Assembly (NCBI GenBank): GCA_963665705.1
Contig: OY762448.1
Span: 1,550,001-1,614,000, forward strand
DNA length: 64,000 nucleotides
From: Saccharicrinis sp963665705
GTDB lineage: Bacteria; Bacteroidota; Bacteroidia; Bacteroidales; Marinilabiliaceae
Reading direction: 5' to 3'
Positions 33,960-42,249 of the stretch are shown here, in pieces. The position numbers and the translations under genes are program-made. The stretch's first letter is position 1. Each line of letters opens with the position of its first letter. A model generated the notes under the pieces. The model saw only the letters and a program-made list of their open reading frames with translations, was not told where the DNA came from and did not search any database.

Positions 33960-35711
33960 ATGAAGAGAAATTATATATATATACCACTTATACTTTTTAT
34001 ACTACCATTTGTTTCTGTTAATGCTCAGGAGCTAAATAAAGATGTAAAAGTTGTAAGGGAATATAATCCCATTATATCAGACGCATTTAAAATCAATAAA
34101 TTACCAGAGGATGAGGTCGATTCTACTACTTTTAATCCCAGTTTTTCATATGACATCCTTTCAAAAGCAATGAGTTCAGGTTTGGCTATCGAGCCTATTA
34201 CAGCAGCTAGGTTGCGTCCTGAACGTAAAACAGTATTAGATAAATCGTATGTTAAGGGTGGATTAGGGAATTATGTTACACTATTTGGGGATTTAAACTA
34301 CAATGTGTTGCGTTCTGAAGAGTATGCTTTGGGATTAAATGTTGGTCATTTAACATCAAGTGGAGAAATTGAACTGGAGGATAAAAGTAAGTCAGAAGCT
34401 CCTATTCATGATACATATGCATCACTTTATTTTAGAAGGTTTTGGGATGATTATACACTTTCTTTAGATGCAGAATTTGATCATAATATTTATGATTATT
34501 ATGGATATCAAACCATCGATGAAACACAGGATTATTATTATGATTTAATTAATAGTGTGTCAGGTAGTGATTTGATGGCTGATCGAAAGCAAAGATTAAG
34601 TTCTTTTGGATTAAATGTTGGTTTTGGTAATAAAGTCGTTGATTCTGATGATGTGTCATTTAAAGCTAACTTAAAATGGCAAACTTTTAGTAATATAACC
34701 GGCGTTGGAGAAAATGGCGTTGGATTAAATGCTAAAGCAAGGGTTAATTTTGATGATATGTTTTTAGATATTGCAGGAGGTTTTGATTATTATGGTACTT
34801 CAGTTCCTGATTCTGATAGTCCTTTGTATAATTTTCTTGATAGAAACATGACTGTAATAAACATTTCTCCAGCTCTTGGATTTGTTTTTGAGGGAATAGA
34901 TCTTAAAGTTGGTCTGGATACCTACAGTCAGTTAGGTGGTGAAGGTGATGGCTTTAATATTGCTCCTCATTTAGAGGCTAATTTGGTTATTGCAGATGGT
35001 ATTGTAAGTGCTTTTGCCGGAGTTAAAGGAGATTATGATATTAATAATTATCAAAAAATTCAAAGAGAAAACAGGTTTGTGGCAGCTGATGTTGATGTGT
35101 TAAATAGTTTTAATGGTCTTCATTTCTTTGGAGGACTAAAAGGGAACTTTAGTTCTCAAACAAGTTTTGTGGCCAGAGTTGATTATTCCATTTTTGAAGA
35201 TGAGCATTTTTATATTAACAGGGGGTTTAATACAGAACCAGCAACTTCATCTGTTACAGGAATTACAAATCAAACAAATCTGTTTGATGTTATGTATGAT
35301 GACGGGAGTTTGTTAACATTATCCGGAGAATTAAAATATGAACCTTCTAAACGCATGAATATCCTGTTAAAAGGAAAGTATAATGGTTATAATCTGGATA
35401 ATCTAGAACAAGCCTGGCATAAGCCAGAGGTAGAAATTGGGTTGACTGCCAATTATGCTCCTATTGAGGATTTATGGGTGAACCTAGGTGTATATTCTAT
35501 GGGTAAGCGTTTTGCCTTGGATGTTGAAACAGGAGAGGCTAAAGAATTAAAATCTGTTATTGATATTAATTTAGGAGCTGAATATATGATTAGTTCAAAA
35601 TGGAATATATTTGCTAATTTGAATAATGCTATTGTTTCAAAATATTATCAATGGAACGGATATCCAATGCAAGGATTAAATCTTAAGGTTGGAGTAGGAT
35701 ATTCATTTTAA
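33960..35711 (+). CDS. Outer-membrane beta-barrel protein
   Basis: The 583-residue protein has a signal peptide (IPLILFILPFVSVNAQ) and a long series of alternating amphipathic strands. It ends in GVGYSF, a C-terminal aromatic residue as recognised by the BAM machinery. There is no TonB plug or TonB box. The N-terminal ELNKDVKVVREYNPIISDAF segment recalls the start of other Bacteroidota barrel partners of TPR proteins. It is co-transcribed with the TPR gene. Confidence 0.8.
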   Translation: MKRNYIYIPLILFILPFVSVNAQELNKDVKVVREYNPIISDAFKINKLPEDEVDSTTFNPSFSYDILSKAMSSGLAIEPITAARLRPERKTVLDKSYVKGGLGNYVTLFGDLNYNVLRSEEYALGLNVGHLTSSGEIELEDKSKSEAPIHDTYASLYFRRFWDDYTLSLDAEFDHNIYDYYGYQTIDETQDYYYDLINSVSGSDLMADRKQRLSSFGLNVGFGNKVVDSDDVSFKANLKWQTFSNITGVGENGVGLNAKARVNFDDMFLDIAGGFDYYGTSVPDSDSPLYNFLDRNMTVINISPALGFVFEGIDLKVGLDTYSQLGGEGDGFNIAPHLEANLVIADGIVSAFAGVKGDYDINNYQKIQRENRFVAADVDVLNSFNGLHFFGGLKGNFSSQTSFVARVDYSIFEDEHFYINRGFNTEPATSSVTGITNQTNLFDVMYDDGSLLTLSGELKYEPSKRMNILLKGKYNGYNLDNLEQAWHKPEVEIGLTANYAPIEDLWVNLGVYSMGKRFALDVETGEAKELKSVIDINLGAEYMISSKWNIFANLNNAIVSKYYQWNGYPMQGLNLKVGVGYSF

Positions 35712-35762
35712 GCTAAATAGTATTTTTTTGAAATCAATAGAGAAGGAAGTATAAACAAAACT

Positions 35763-35792
35763 AACGTCATTAGTATTTACTATGACGTTTTT
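35763..35792 (+). terminator. Terminator after the TPR/barrel operon
   Basis: Stem AACGTCAT/ATGACGTT with an 11-base loop and a T run (TTTTTG). Confidence 0.75.
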
Positions 35793-35954
35793 GTTTTAAT
35801 ATTAACATGTAGCTGATGTAGAGTTATATAAAAACTGAATTATATATTTAGCTTATGAAAACTTGTTCAGTATAAAATTTGATATTACATTTACGGCTCA
35901 TAAGCAATTCTTCAAAGGCTTTTTTGTTTAATAATATATTTTGAATATTAATAT

Positions 35955-36971
35955 ATGCAAAAAGTAGTTGTTTTTGGAGAAGTCATGCTAAGATTGGCAA
36001 CAGAAGTCCATGAAAGGTTTTCTCAAGCAGAAAAATTCAATATTACATACGGAGGAGGCGAAACTAACGTTGCTATATCACTCAATAACTATAATATTCC
36101 TGCAAGTCTTGTTACTCGTTTACCCGATAATGATATGGGGCAAGCTTGTAAAAATTATATCAAACAGTTTGGTATCGATACTCACGATATCGTTTATGGA
36201 GGTAAGCGACTTGGTTTATATTATTTAGAGACTGGTGCTGTACATCGAGGTTCAAAAGTAGTATATGATAGAGAAGATTCTTCCTTTGCAACTTTAGAAA
36301 GGGGGATGATTGATTGGGAAAAGGTGTTTGAAAATGCTGATTTATTTCATTGGTCAGGTTTAAGTGCAGCGTTGTCAGAAAAAACTACAGATGTTTTAGC
36401 CGAAGCAATCCAGGTAGCACATCATAAAGGAATTACAATATCTTGTGATATAAATTTACGCGAAAATTTATGGAACTATGGTAAAACGCCTAATGATGTA
36501 ATGCCTTCATTGGTTGCGATGTGTGATTTGATTTTTGGGAATGAGTATGATGCAGAACAGGCTATGGGCATTGAAGTTGATGATAATATTCGAGGTAAAT
36601 TTACAAATGAGTCATTTGTACTAGCATCCGAGTTAGTTATGAATGCTTATCCTAAAATAAAAAAAATAATAACTACACGAAGAGGTAATATCAATGCAAG
36701 CAATAATACATTAAGAGGTTTAATCTATGATGGTAAAAAATTAATAGAATCTCCGGTTTATTCAATTACACATATTGTAGACCGCGTTGGAGGGGGGGAT
36801 GCATTTACTGGTGGAATACTATATGGTTTCTTAACCTGGCCTGATGATTGTAATCGAATGCTTAATTTTGGTATTGCCGCATCATCTTTAAAGCATACTG
36901 TTACGGGTGATTCCAATCAGGTAACAGTTGAGGAAGTAGAAAAAGCTATGCAAGATATCAGCAAGTGCTAA
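35955..36971 (+). CDS. kdgK: PfkB-family sugar kinase, 2-keto-3-deoxygluconate kinase-like
   Basis: The 338-residue protein has the PfkB N-terminal GEVMLRLATE and GGGETNVAISLN, and the C-terminal signature DRVGGGDAFTGG with catalytic Asp282. The branch features resemble KDG kinases, which phosphorylate 2-keto-3-deoxygluconate before aldol cleavage. No KDPG aldolase or uronate-pathway genes are nearby, so a fructokinase-like specificity is possible. Confidence 0.8.
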   Translation: MQKVVVFGEVMLRLATEVHERFSQAEKFNITYGGGETNVAISLNNYNIPASLVTRLPDNDMGQACKNYIKQFGIDTHDIVYGGKRLGLYYLETGAVHRGSKVVYDREDSSFATLERGMIDWEKVFENADLFHWSGLSAALSEKTTDVLAEAIQVAHHKGITISCDINLRENLWNYGKTPNDVMPSLVAMCDLIFGNEYDAEQAMGIEVDDNIRGKFTNESFVLASELVMNAYPKIKKIITTRRGNINASNNTLRGLIYDGKKLIESPVYSITHIVDRVGGGDAFTGGILYGFLTWPDDCNRMLNFGIAASSLKHTVTGDSNQVTVEEVEKAMQDISKC

Positions 36972-37026
36972 TTGTTATGTTACTTGTAATATTCAATAAA
37001 TAATTAATCTAAAAAATAAAAAAAAT

Positions 37027-37452
37027 ATGGCTAGTCCTGTTTCAGAGTGTTTGTATTGTCAAAAATTACCAATTTTAGATGAATTGATGATTAAAATTTG
37101 CGATTTAGAAGTCTCTCAATTATTCTTATTTAAAGAACAGTCTTATAAGGGAAGATGTAATGTTGTTTATAAAGATCATGGAGTAGAATTTCATGAGTTA
37201 TCAGATGAAGATCGTAATGCATTTATGAAGGATGTTGCAACCGTAGGAAAGGCAATTCAAAAAGTGTTTAATCCAACAAAAATTAATTACGGAGCTTATT
37301 CTGATACATTAACTCATATTCATATGCACATTGCTCCAAAATATGAAGATGGATATAAATTTGGTGGTGTTTTTGAAATGAATCCACAGCAGACTTATTT
37401 GTCAGATAATGAATATAGTAAGATGGTAGAAGATATAAAATCAAATCTGTAG
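37027..37452 (+). CDS. HIT family protein
   Basis: The 141-residue protein carries the histidine triad THIHMHIAPK (His97, His99, His101). An N-terminal CLYC pair could contribute to a zinc site as in many HIT proteins. Family members hydrolyse nucleotide phosphoramidates or related compounds. It starts 55 bp after the sugar kinase gene and may share its transcript. Confidence 0.9.
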   Translation: MASPVSECLYCQKLPILDELMIKICDLEVSQLFLFKEQSYKGRCNVVYKDHGVEFHELSDEDRNAFMKDVATVGKAIQKVFNPTKINYGAYSDTLTHIHMHIAPKYEDGYKFGGVFEMNPQQTYLSDNEYSKMVEDIKSNL

Positions 37453-37500
37453 AGTCATTATTCTATGGATTAGTATATTTTTTCCATCCTAAAAAGATTA

Positions 37501-37538
37501 AAGGGTCATAACATCATAGTTATGGCTCTTTCTTTTTT
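37501..37538 (+). terminator. Terminator after the HIT gene
   Basis: A 12 bp stem (AAGGGTCATAAC with GTTATGGCTCTT, two wobble pairs) has a 6-base loop and is followed by a T-rich run. Confidence 0.75.
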
Positions 37539-37663
37539 ACATTTGGTTTAACAGAATAATATCATATTGATTTGTGTTTATCCTGTAATATTAAAATTTT
37601 CAGCTATTAAAGGTGTATGATTTTAACTAATTGTAAATTTAATTATAAAAAATACAGCTAAAA

Positions 37664-37695
37664 TTTGGTGGTTTAGAAAAAAAACTTCACCTTTG
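37664..37695 (+). promoter_or_regulatory. Candidate promoter of a small transcript
   Basis: A -33 TTTG (37664-37667) and, 20 bp later, CACCTTTG (37688-37695), one base off TAnnTTTG. No gene start follows before the next terminator at 37736. Confidence 0.4.
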
Positions 37696-37699
37696 TATT

Positions 37700-37772
37700 A
37701 ACTCATAGTTTAGGGTTAGGTTTGGTTAAAGATTGAAAGTCGCTGTATGAACGTTTTACAGCGACTTTTTTA
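37700..37772 (+). ncRNA. Candidate small RNA, ~70 nt
   Basis: A possible promoter (37664-37695) and an intrinsic terminator (37736-37772) enclose about 35 bases plus the hairpin, with no ORF. The HIT gene already has its own terminator at 37501, so this second one needs another transcript to end. I recognise no known RNA family. The boundaries are approximate. Confidence 0.35.
37736..37772 (+). terminator. Strong intrinsic terminator with 12 bp stem
   Basis: Perfect stem AAAGTCGCTGTA/TACAGCGACTTT with a 9-base loop, then a T run. It does not directly follow any annotated gene. Confidence 0.85.
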
Positions 37773-37849
37773 TTTTAAATCCCTTTGGTTTAGTAGCTTA
37801 TTCTTTTCTTATTATTTATAATTACATTATTCTCTCATTAATATTTTAT

Positions 37850-37857
37850 TATTTTTG
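37850..37857 (+). promoter_or_regulatory. Candidate -7 box for the TonB-dependent receptor
   Basis: TATTTTTG fits TAnnTTTG, 31 bp before the first ATG (37889). Confidence 0.5.
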
Positions 37858-37888
37858 CGCCTTATTTAAAATAATTTAAAATAAGAGT

Positions 37889-39964
37889 ATGCGATTAAAA
37901 TCAATTCAGTTTAGTGGTATCGCAATAATGTTTAAAAGATGGCAGGGTTCCAGGTATGCAGTATTTAATTCTTTAAATAGATGTATAAAAATAGGAATGT
38001 TGTCAATTATGTATTTTACATTTATTGGTTATACACAAACATTTGCACAAACTGATACAGCCTCTGTAAGCAAAAAAGTGAGTTTAGAGGAGGTGAAGGT
38101 GTCAGGAAGAAGAACTCCTGTTCTTTATTCAGAAATAGGTAGGGTAATCACTGTGATTTCAAAAAAGGAAATAGAATCTTTACCAGTACAAAGTGTCGAT
38201 CAGTTACTTGAATATGTAGCACAAGTAGACGTTCGACAAAGAGGACCATTGGGCGTTCAATCTGATGTTAGTGTACGTGGAGGATCTTTTGATCAGGTAA
38301 TGATTTTATTAAATGGTATTAATGTTACCGATCCACAAACAGGACATCATAGTTTAAATATTCCTGTTGATTTTCAAAGTATTGAAAGAGTTGAGATTTT
38401 GGAAGGACCAGGAGCTAGAGTTCATGGAGCAAGTGCTTTTAGTGGAGCTATTAATTTTATTACTGGCACTAGTGAAAAATCAGAACTCAAAGTAAATTTA
38501 ATGGGAGGCGATTATGGTTTGTATAATTTATGTATCAATACAACAATAGCTACAAAGCAGTTTAAAAGTTTTATCGCGGCTAACAAGATGGCAAGTGATG
38601 GATATATTGAAAATACAGATTTTAGTGTATACAATCTATTTTATCATGGTCAGCTTAATATAGATAATGAGCAATTGGAATTGCAAGCGGGATACACCGA
38701 TAAAGGATATGGTGCCAATTCTTTTTACTCAGCTCGTTATCCAAATCAATATGAATACACCAAAACTACCTTTGCAAGTTTAAGTTTTACTTCAAAAAGT
38801 AAGCATCCTGTTAAATCTTCAATCTATTGGCGTCGTCATCAGGATCGATTTGAACTATATCGTGATTTTACTAATGCGGCTTCATGGTATACGAATCATA
38901 ATTATCATTTAACTGATGTATTTGGCGCAAATATTAATAAAGTCGTAAAATGGAAATTTGGTAAAACCGCTTTAGGTGGAGATTTTCGTTCGGAAAGTAT
39001 CTGGAGTAATGTATTAGGAAATGATATAGATGAGGTATTATCTGTTCCAGGGGAAAAAGGTGTTTATTTTACTAAGAAATATAACAGATCAAATACTTCA
39101 TTGTTTTTAGAGCATAGCTTTTCATACAACAAATTTTCTGTTTCAGCTGGTTTATTGGCATATGTTAACTCTGATCTTGGATGGAATTTTGATATTTTCC
39201 CCGGAGTTGATTTAGGCTATTGGATTAATGATTTTGTTAAAATATATGGAAGCGTTAATCAGTCTCTTAGAATGCCTACTTACACAGATTTGTTTTACAA
39301 TAGTTCAACTATTCAGGGAAATCCGGATTTAAAACCAGAGGAATCATTAACATTTGAAGGAGGAATAAAATATTATTCATCTCATGGAATAAAAACAAAC
39401 CTGTCAGCCTTTGTTCGCAATGGTACGAATATGATAGATTGGGGAAAACCTCTTAATGCTGAGGAAAATGAAAAGTGGACTACCTCTAATATTAATGACA
39501 TAAAAACCTATGGTATTGAAGCAAATGTAAGTTTTGATTTAAAATTATTGATTCCAAATCAAGATCTGTTGCAGAGTGTTCAAATAAACTATTCATGGTT
39601 AAATCAGGATAAGTCATTGCCTGAAGGTTATAATTCACGTTATGTATTTGATTATTTAAAACATAAATTATCGGGAACATTGAGTCATAAAATATTTTCT
39701 GATTTAAGTGCATCATGGACTGTTTTATATCAAGATAGAGTGGGTGGTTATTCTGAGTATAATATTAATACGGGGATAGAGACTTCAAAAAATTATGATC
39801 CTTTTAAAGTGGTTGATTTAAAACTAAATTGGTCGCAAAAAAAATATAATATTTATGCAGAAGCAACCAACTTGTTTGATGTAAAATATACTGATGTAGG
39901 GCAATTGTATCAACCAGGAAGATGGATTAAAGTCGGTATGCAGTTTAAGTTGGGATTTAACTAA
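37889..39964 (+). CDS. TonB-dependent receptor with plug domain
   Basis: The 691-residue protein has a plug domain (SVDQLLEYVAQVDVRQRGP, then SVRGGSFDQVMILLNGINV and ERVEILEGPGARVHGASAFS) and a C-terminal barrel with the usual NQSLRMPTYTDLFY strand. The size and the lack of a CarboxypepD domain fit BtuB/cation-chelate-type receptors rather than SusC. No cobalamin riboswitch is visible upstream. The predicted signal peptide lies unusually deep (residues ~30-53), so the ATG at 37928 may be the true start, though that still leaves a long lead. Confidence 0.92.
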   Translation: MRLKSIQFSGIAIMFKRWQGSRYAVFNSLNRCIKIGMLSIMYFTFIGYTQTFAQTDTASVSKKVSLEEVKVSGRRTPVLYSEIGRVITVISKKEIESLPVQSVDQLLEYVAQVDVRQRGPLGVQSDVSVRGGSFDQVMILLNGINVTDPQTGHHSLNIPVDFQSIERVEILEGPGARVHGASAFSGAINFITGTSEKSELKVNLMGGDYGLYNLCINTTIATKQFKSFIAANKMASDGYIENTDFSVYNLFYHGQLNIDNEQLELQAGYTDKGYGANSFYSARYPNQYEYTKTTFASLSFTSKSKHPVKSSIYWRRHQDRFELYRDFTNAASWYTNHNYHLTDVFGANINKVVKWKFGKTALGGDFRSESIWSNVLGNDIDEVLSVPGEKGVYFTKKYNRSNTSLFLEHSFSYNKFSVSAGLLAYVNSDLGWNFDIFPGVDLGYWINDFVKIYGSVNQSLRMPTYTDLFYNSSTIQGNPDLKPEESLTFEGGIKYYSSHGIKTNLSAFVRNGTNMIDWGKPLNAEENEKWTTSNINDIKTYGIEANVSFDLKLLIPNQDLLQSVQINYSWLNQDKSLPEGYNSRYVFDYLKHKLSGTLSHKIFSDLSASWTVLYQDRVGGYSEYNINTGIETSKNYDPFKVVDLKLNWSQKKYNIYAEATNLFDVKYTDVGQLYQPGRWIKVGMQFKLGFN

Positions 39965-39990
39965 TTGAAATAATAAAGTAGTATTTAATT

Positions 39991-40017
39991 AAAAGCTTCC
40001 TTCAGGAGGCTTTTTTT
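39991..40017 (+). terminator. Terminator after the TonB-dependent receptor
   Basis: A short stem AAGCTTCC/GGAGGCTT (one wobble pair) with a 4-base loop and seven T residues. Confidence 0.75.
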
Positions 40018-40189
40018 ATTTTCTTAAATTGATGAATGTTTCAGGCTTTGGGTAAGTTTATGAATGAATATGTATAATATAAGCTTCATTTTTTCAGCTT
40101 TGTATATGAAATTGATATTTTCAATTGGATTTAATATATTTTTGAATTGTTAGTGAAGGTGTATTTCAAATATAGTTAGAAAACAACAA

Positions 40190-41347
40190 ATGATATTTTT
40201 AAAAAAGAAATATGGAAGAGCAAAGCTGAAGTTTCATTTAATGCAATTAATGTATGCCTTTTTATATTGGAATGTAGCCATTAGGTTCGCCATATTTATC
40301 CAATCGTTAGGATATCGAAGCATAGATCTTTCAGATGCTTTTAGTAAAGGGATGATATTTATGAAAGATCGTTTATTATCATCCTCTATTATCATATCTA
40401 TCTTTGCATTATTTAGCTGGTATATTCAATTTTTTATATATCCAATGATTGTAAGGAAGTACCATATAAAGAGGGTTACAATTGTGGTTGTTTTATTTGA
40501 TACGGCTGTGTTTATTTTCATAGGAGTTTTGTTGGCTTTTGTACATTATACGGTCGAAAGAGGACTTGGGGTATTTGAGGCAAGTGAAGGATTGGTAACT
40601 TTTATGTTTAATTCTACGACGTTATTTTTTTTGAATGTGATGTTTGTTGGTAGTTATGTATATCAATTGCTTATTACACTATTTAAACAAATTGGATATA
40701 AGAGGTTGGGTAAAGTGATGATGGGATATTATCAACGTCCACGAGAGGAGAATTTAATATTTATGTTTCTGGATCTTCAGTCTTCAACAGAATTTGCAGA
40801 AAAACTAGGACATGAAAAATACAGTTATTTTATACAGGATTGTTTTAAAGTACTTACAAATCCGTTGTTAATGACAAACGGAAGGGTGTATCAGTTTGTT
40901 GGGGATGAAGTTGTTATAACCTGGAATGCTTCGAAAATTAAAAACTTTAAGAAAGCTGTTGATTTTTTCTTTTTATTTTGTGAAGAGTTGAAAAAACAGA
41001 GATCGTATTTTGATAATAAGTATGGGATAATTCCAGGTTTTTCGGCTTCTATTAATGTCGGAAAAGTGATGTCTGCTGAAGTTGGTGAGATAAAAACAGA
41101 ATTGGCTTTTCATGGAGATGTATTAAATACTGCAGCAAGAATTCAGAAACAGTGTAAACCTTATGAAAAAGAGTTGTTAGTTACTAAAGCCTTTGCTAAT
41201 GTGATGCTTAGTAATCAAAATGGATATGAGATCAATTTTGTAGATAAGGTTAGCTTAAAAGGAATAGGAAAGGAAGTGGAGTTATTTGAAGTTCGATCTG
41301 GTGATGCTGGATGTAATGTTAAAGACATTCTAAATAATAAGCAATAG
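40190..41347 (+). CDS. Membrane-bound class III adenylate/guanylate cyclase
   Basis: The 385-residue protein has four hydrophobic segments in its first ~165 residues. A class III cyclase domain starts near residue 185: FMFLDLQSSTEFAEKLGHEK with the metal-binding Asp, then GRVYQFVGDEVVITW with the second Asp, and FHGDVLNTAARIQKQC. Both metal ligands are present, so it should be active. The N-terminal membrane domain may sense a signal. The product (cAMP or cGMP) cannot be decided by eye. A TPR gene follows on the same strand. Confidence 0.88.
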   Translation: MIFLKKKYGRAKLKFHLMQLMYAFLYWNVAIRFAIFIQSLGYRSIDLSDAFSKGMIFMKDRLLSSSIIISIFALFSWYIQFFIYPMIVRKYHIKRVTIVVVLFDTAVFIFIGVLLAFVHYTVERGLGVFEASEGLVTFMFNSTTLFFLNVMFVGSYVYQLLITLFKQIGYKRLGKVMMGYYQRPREENLIFMFLDLQSSTEFAEKLGHEKYSYFIQDCFKVLTNPLLMTNGRVYQFVGDEVVITWNASKIKNFKKAVDFFFLFCEELKKQRSYFDNKYGIIPGFSASINVGKVMSAEVGEIKTELAFHGDVLNTAARIQKQCKPYEKELLVTKAFANVMLSNQNGYEINFVDKVSLKGIGKEVELFEVRSGDAGCNVKDILNNKQ

Positions 41348-41511
41348 AAATCACTATAATTAAGTATTGATATACGGGGTATTCTGTTTTAACTTTATAT
41401 TGTTATTTGTGAAGTTTAGAACAGGAGTAAATATAAATGCCTTTTATCTGCATTTAATATTGTTTTTATTCCGCTCTATGTATTCGTATTGTGTTATTTA
41501 TACCAGGGGTG

Positions 41512-42174
41512 ATGAGGTGGATTGTTGTCATATTATTATTAACAATTGGTTGGGGTGCAAATGGGCAAACTAATTATGTTGTTGATGTCGATGACAGGAA
41601 TTTAGCTATGGATTTAATGGGTCAGGCCGAGGTGTATCTTGAGGATAAAAATTGTAAAGAAGCACTTTCGTATTTGCTGAGGGCATTATCTATAGATTCT
41701 GTTTTAAAAGAAACATATTTGTTGGTTTATAAAGTTTGGCTGAAGGATAAGAGTTGTAAAGATGCTGTTATTGATGTTTTGGAAAAAGGGAAAAGAATAT
41801 TCTATGATGATGATGAGTTGTGTTTTTATTTAGCAGAGGTATATAAGGATAGTTCTAAACTTCCTGAGGCCATACTAGAATATACTAATGCTACTAATTA
41901 CGCAAAACGAAATGGAGAGGACTTTTATTTAGTTCACTATTATTATTTTAACAGAGGCAACTGTTTGTTGCAGATGAAGATGTATGATGGTGCTTTGCAA
42001 GACTACAATTATACGATTAAGTTAAAGCCTGAGTTTGCAGCTGCATTTTATAATAGAGGTGTTTGTTTGTTTATGAAAGGTAAAAAGGAAGGTGCTTGTC
42101 AGGATTGGCAGGTAGCACTTGATATGGGGTATGAAGCTTCAAAACAATACTTAGACAAGTATTGTAATAAATAA
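41512..42174 (+). CDS. TPR-repeat exported protein
   Basis: From the ATG at 41512 the 220-residue protein begins MRWIVVILLLTIGWGANGQ, a signal peptide, followed by four to five TPR-type units (NCKEALSYLLRALSID, KMYDGALQDYNYTIKLKPEF, KKEGACQDWQVALDMG). The upstream GTG at 41491 would precede a less natural signal peptide. It lies 164 bp after the cyclase gene and is likely periplasmic. The function is unknown. Confidence 0.8.
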   Translation: MRWIVVILLLTIGWGANGQTNYVVDVDDRNLAMDLMGQAEVYLEDKNCKEALSYLLRALSIDSVLKETYLLVYKVWLKDKSCKDAVIDVLEKGKRIFYDDDELCFYLAEVYKDSSKLPEAILEYTNATNYAKRNGEDFYLVHYYYFNRGNCLLQMKMYDGALQDYNYTIKLKPEFAAAFYNRGVCLFMKGKKEGACQDWQVALDMGYEASKQYLDKYCNK

Positions 42175-42196
42175 TCAGAATAAAATTAATAAAAAA

Positions 42197-42225
42197 AAGA
42201 GGTTACTTTTTAAAAGTAACCTCTT
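42197..42225. terminator. Bidirectional hairpin between convergent genes
   Basis: A near-perfect stem AAGAGGTTACTTTT/AAAAGTAACCTCTT lies in the 75 bp between the TPR gene and the PEP carboxykinase. An A-rich 5' flank supplies a T run for the minus-strand gene. Confidence 0.75.
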
Positions 42226-42249
42226 GGGGTATTATAATTAATAATATAA

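Noticed and set aside
37889..39964. Cobalamin riboswitch upstream of the BtuB-like receptor
   Set aside because: The 130 bp before the gene lack the conserved B12-box-type sequence, and a terminator at 37736-37772 with no leader extension beyond it argues against it.
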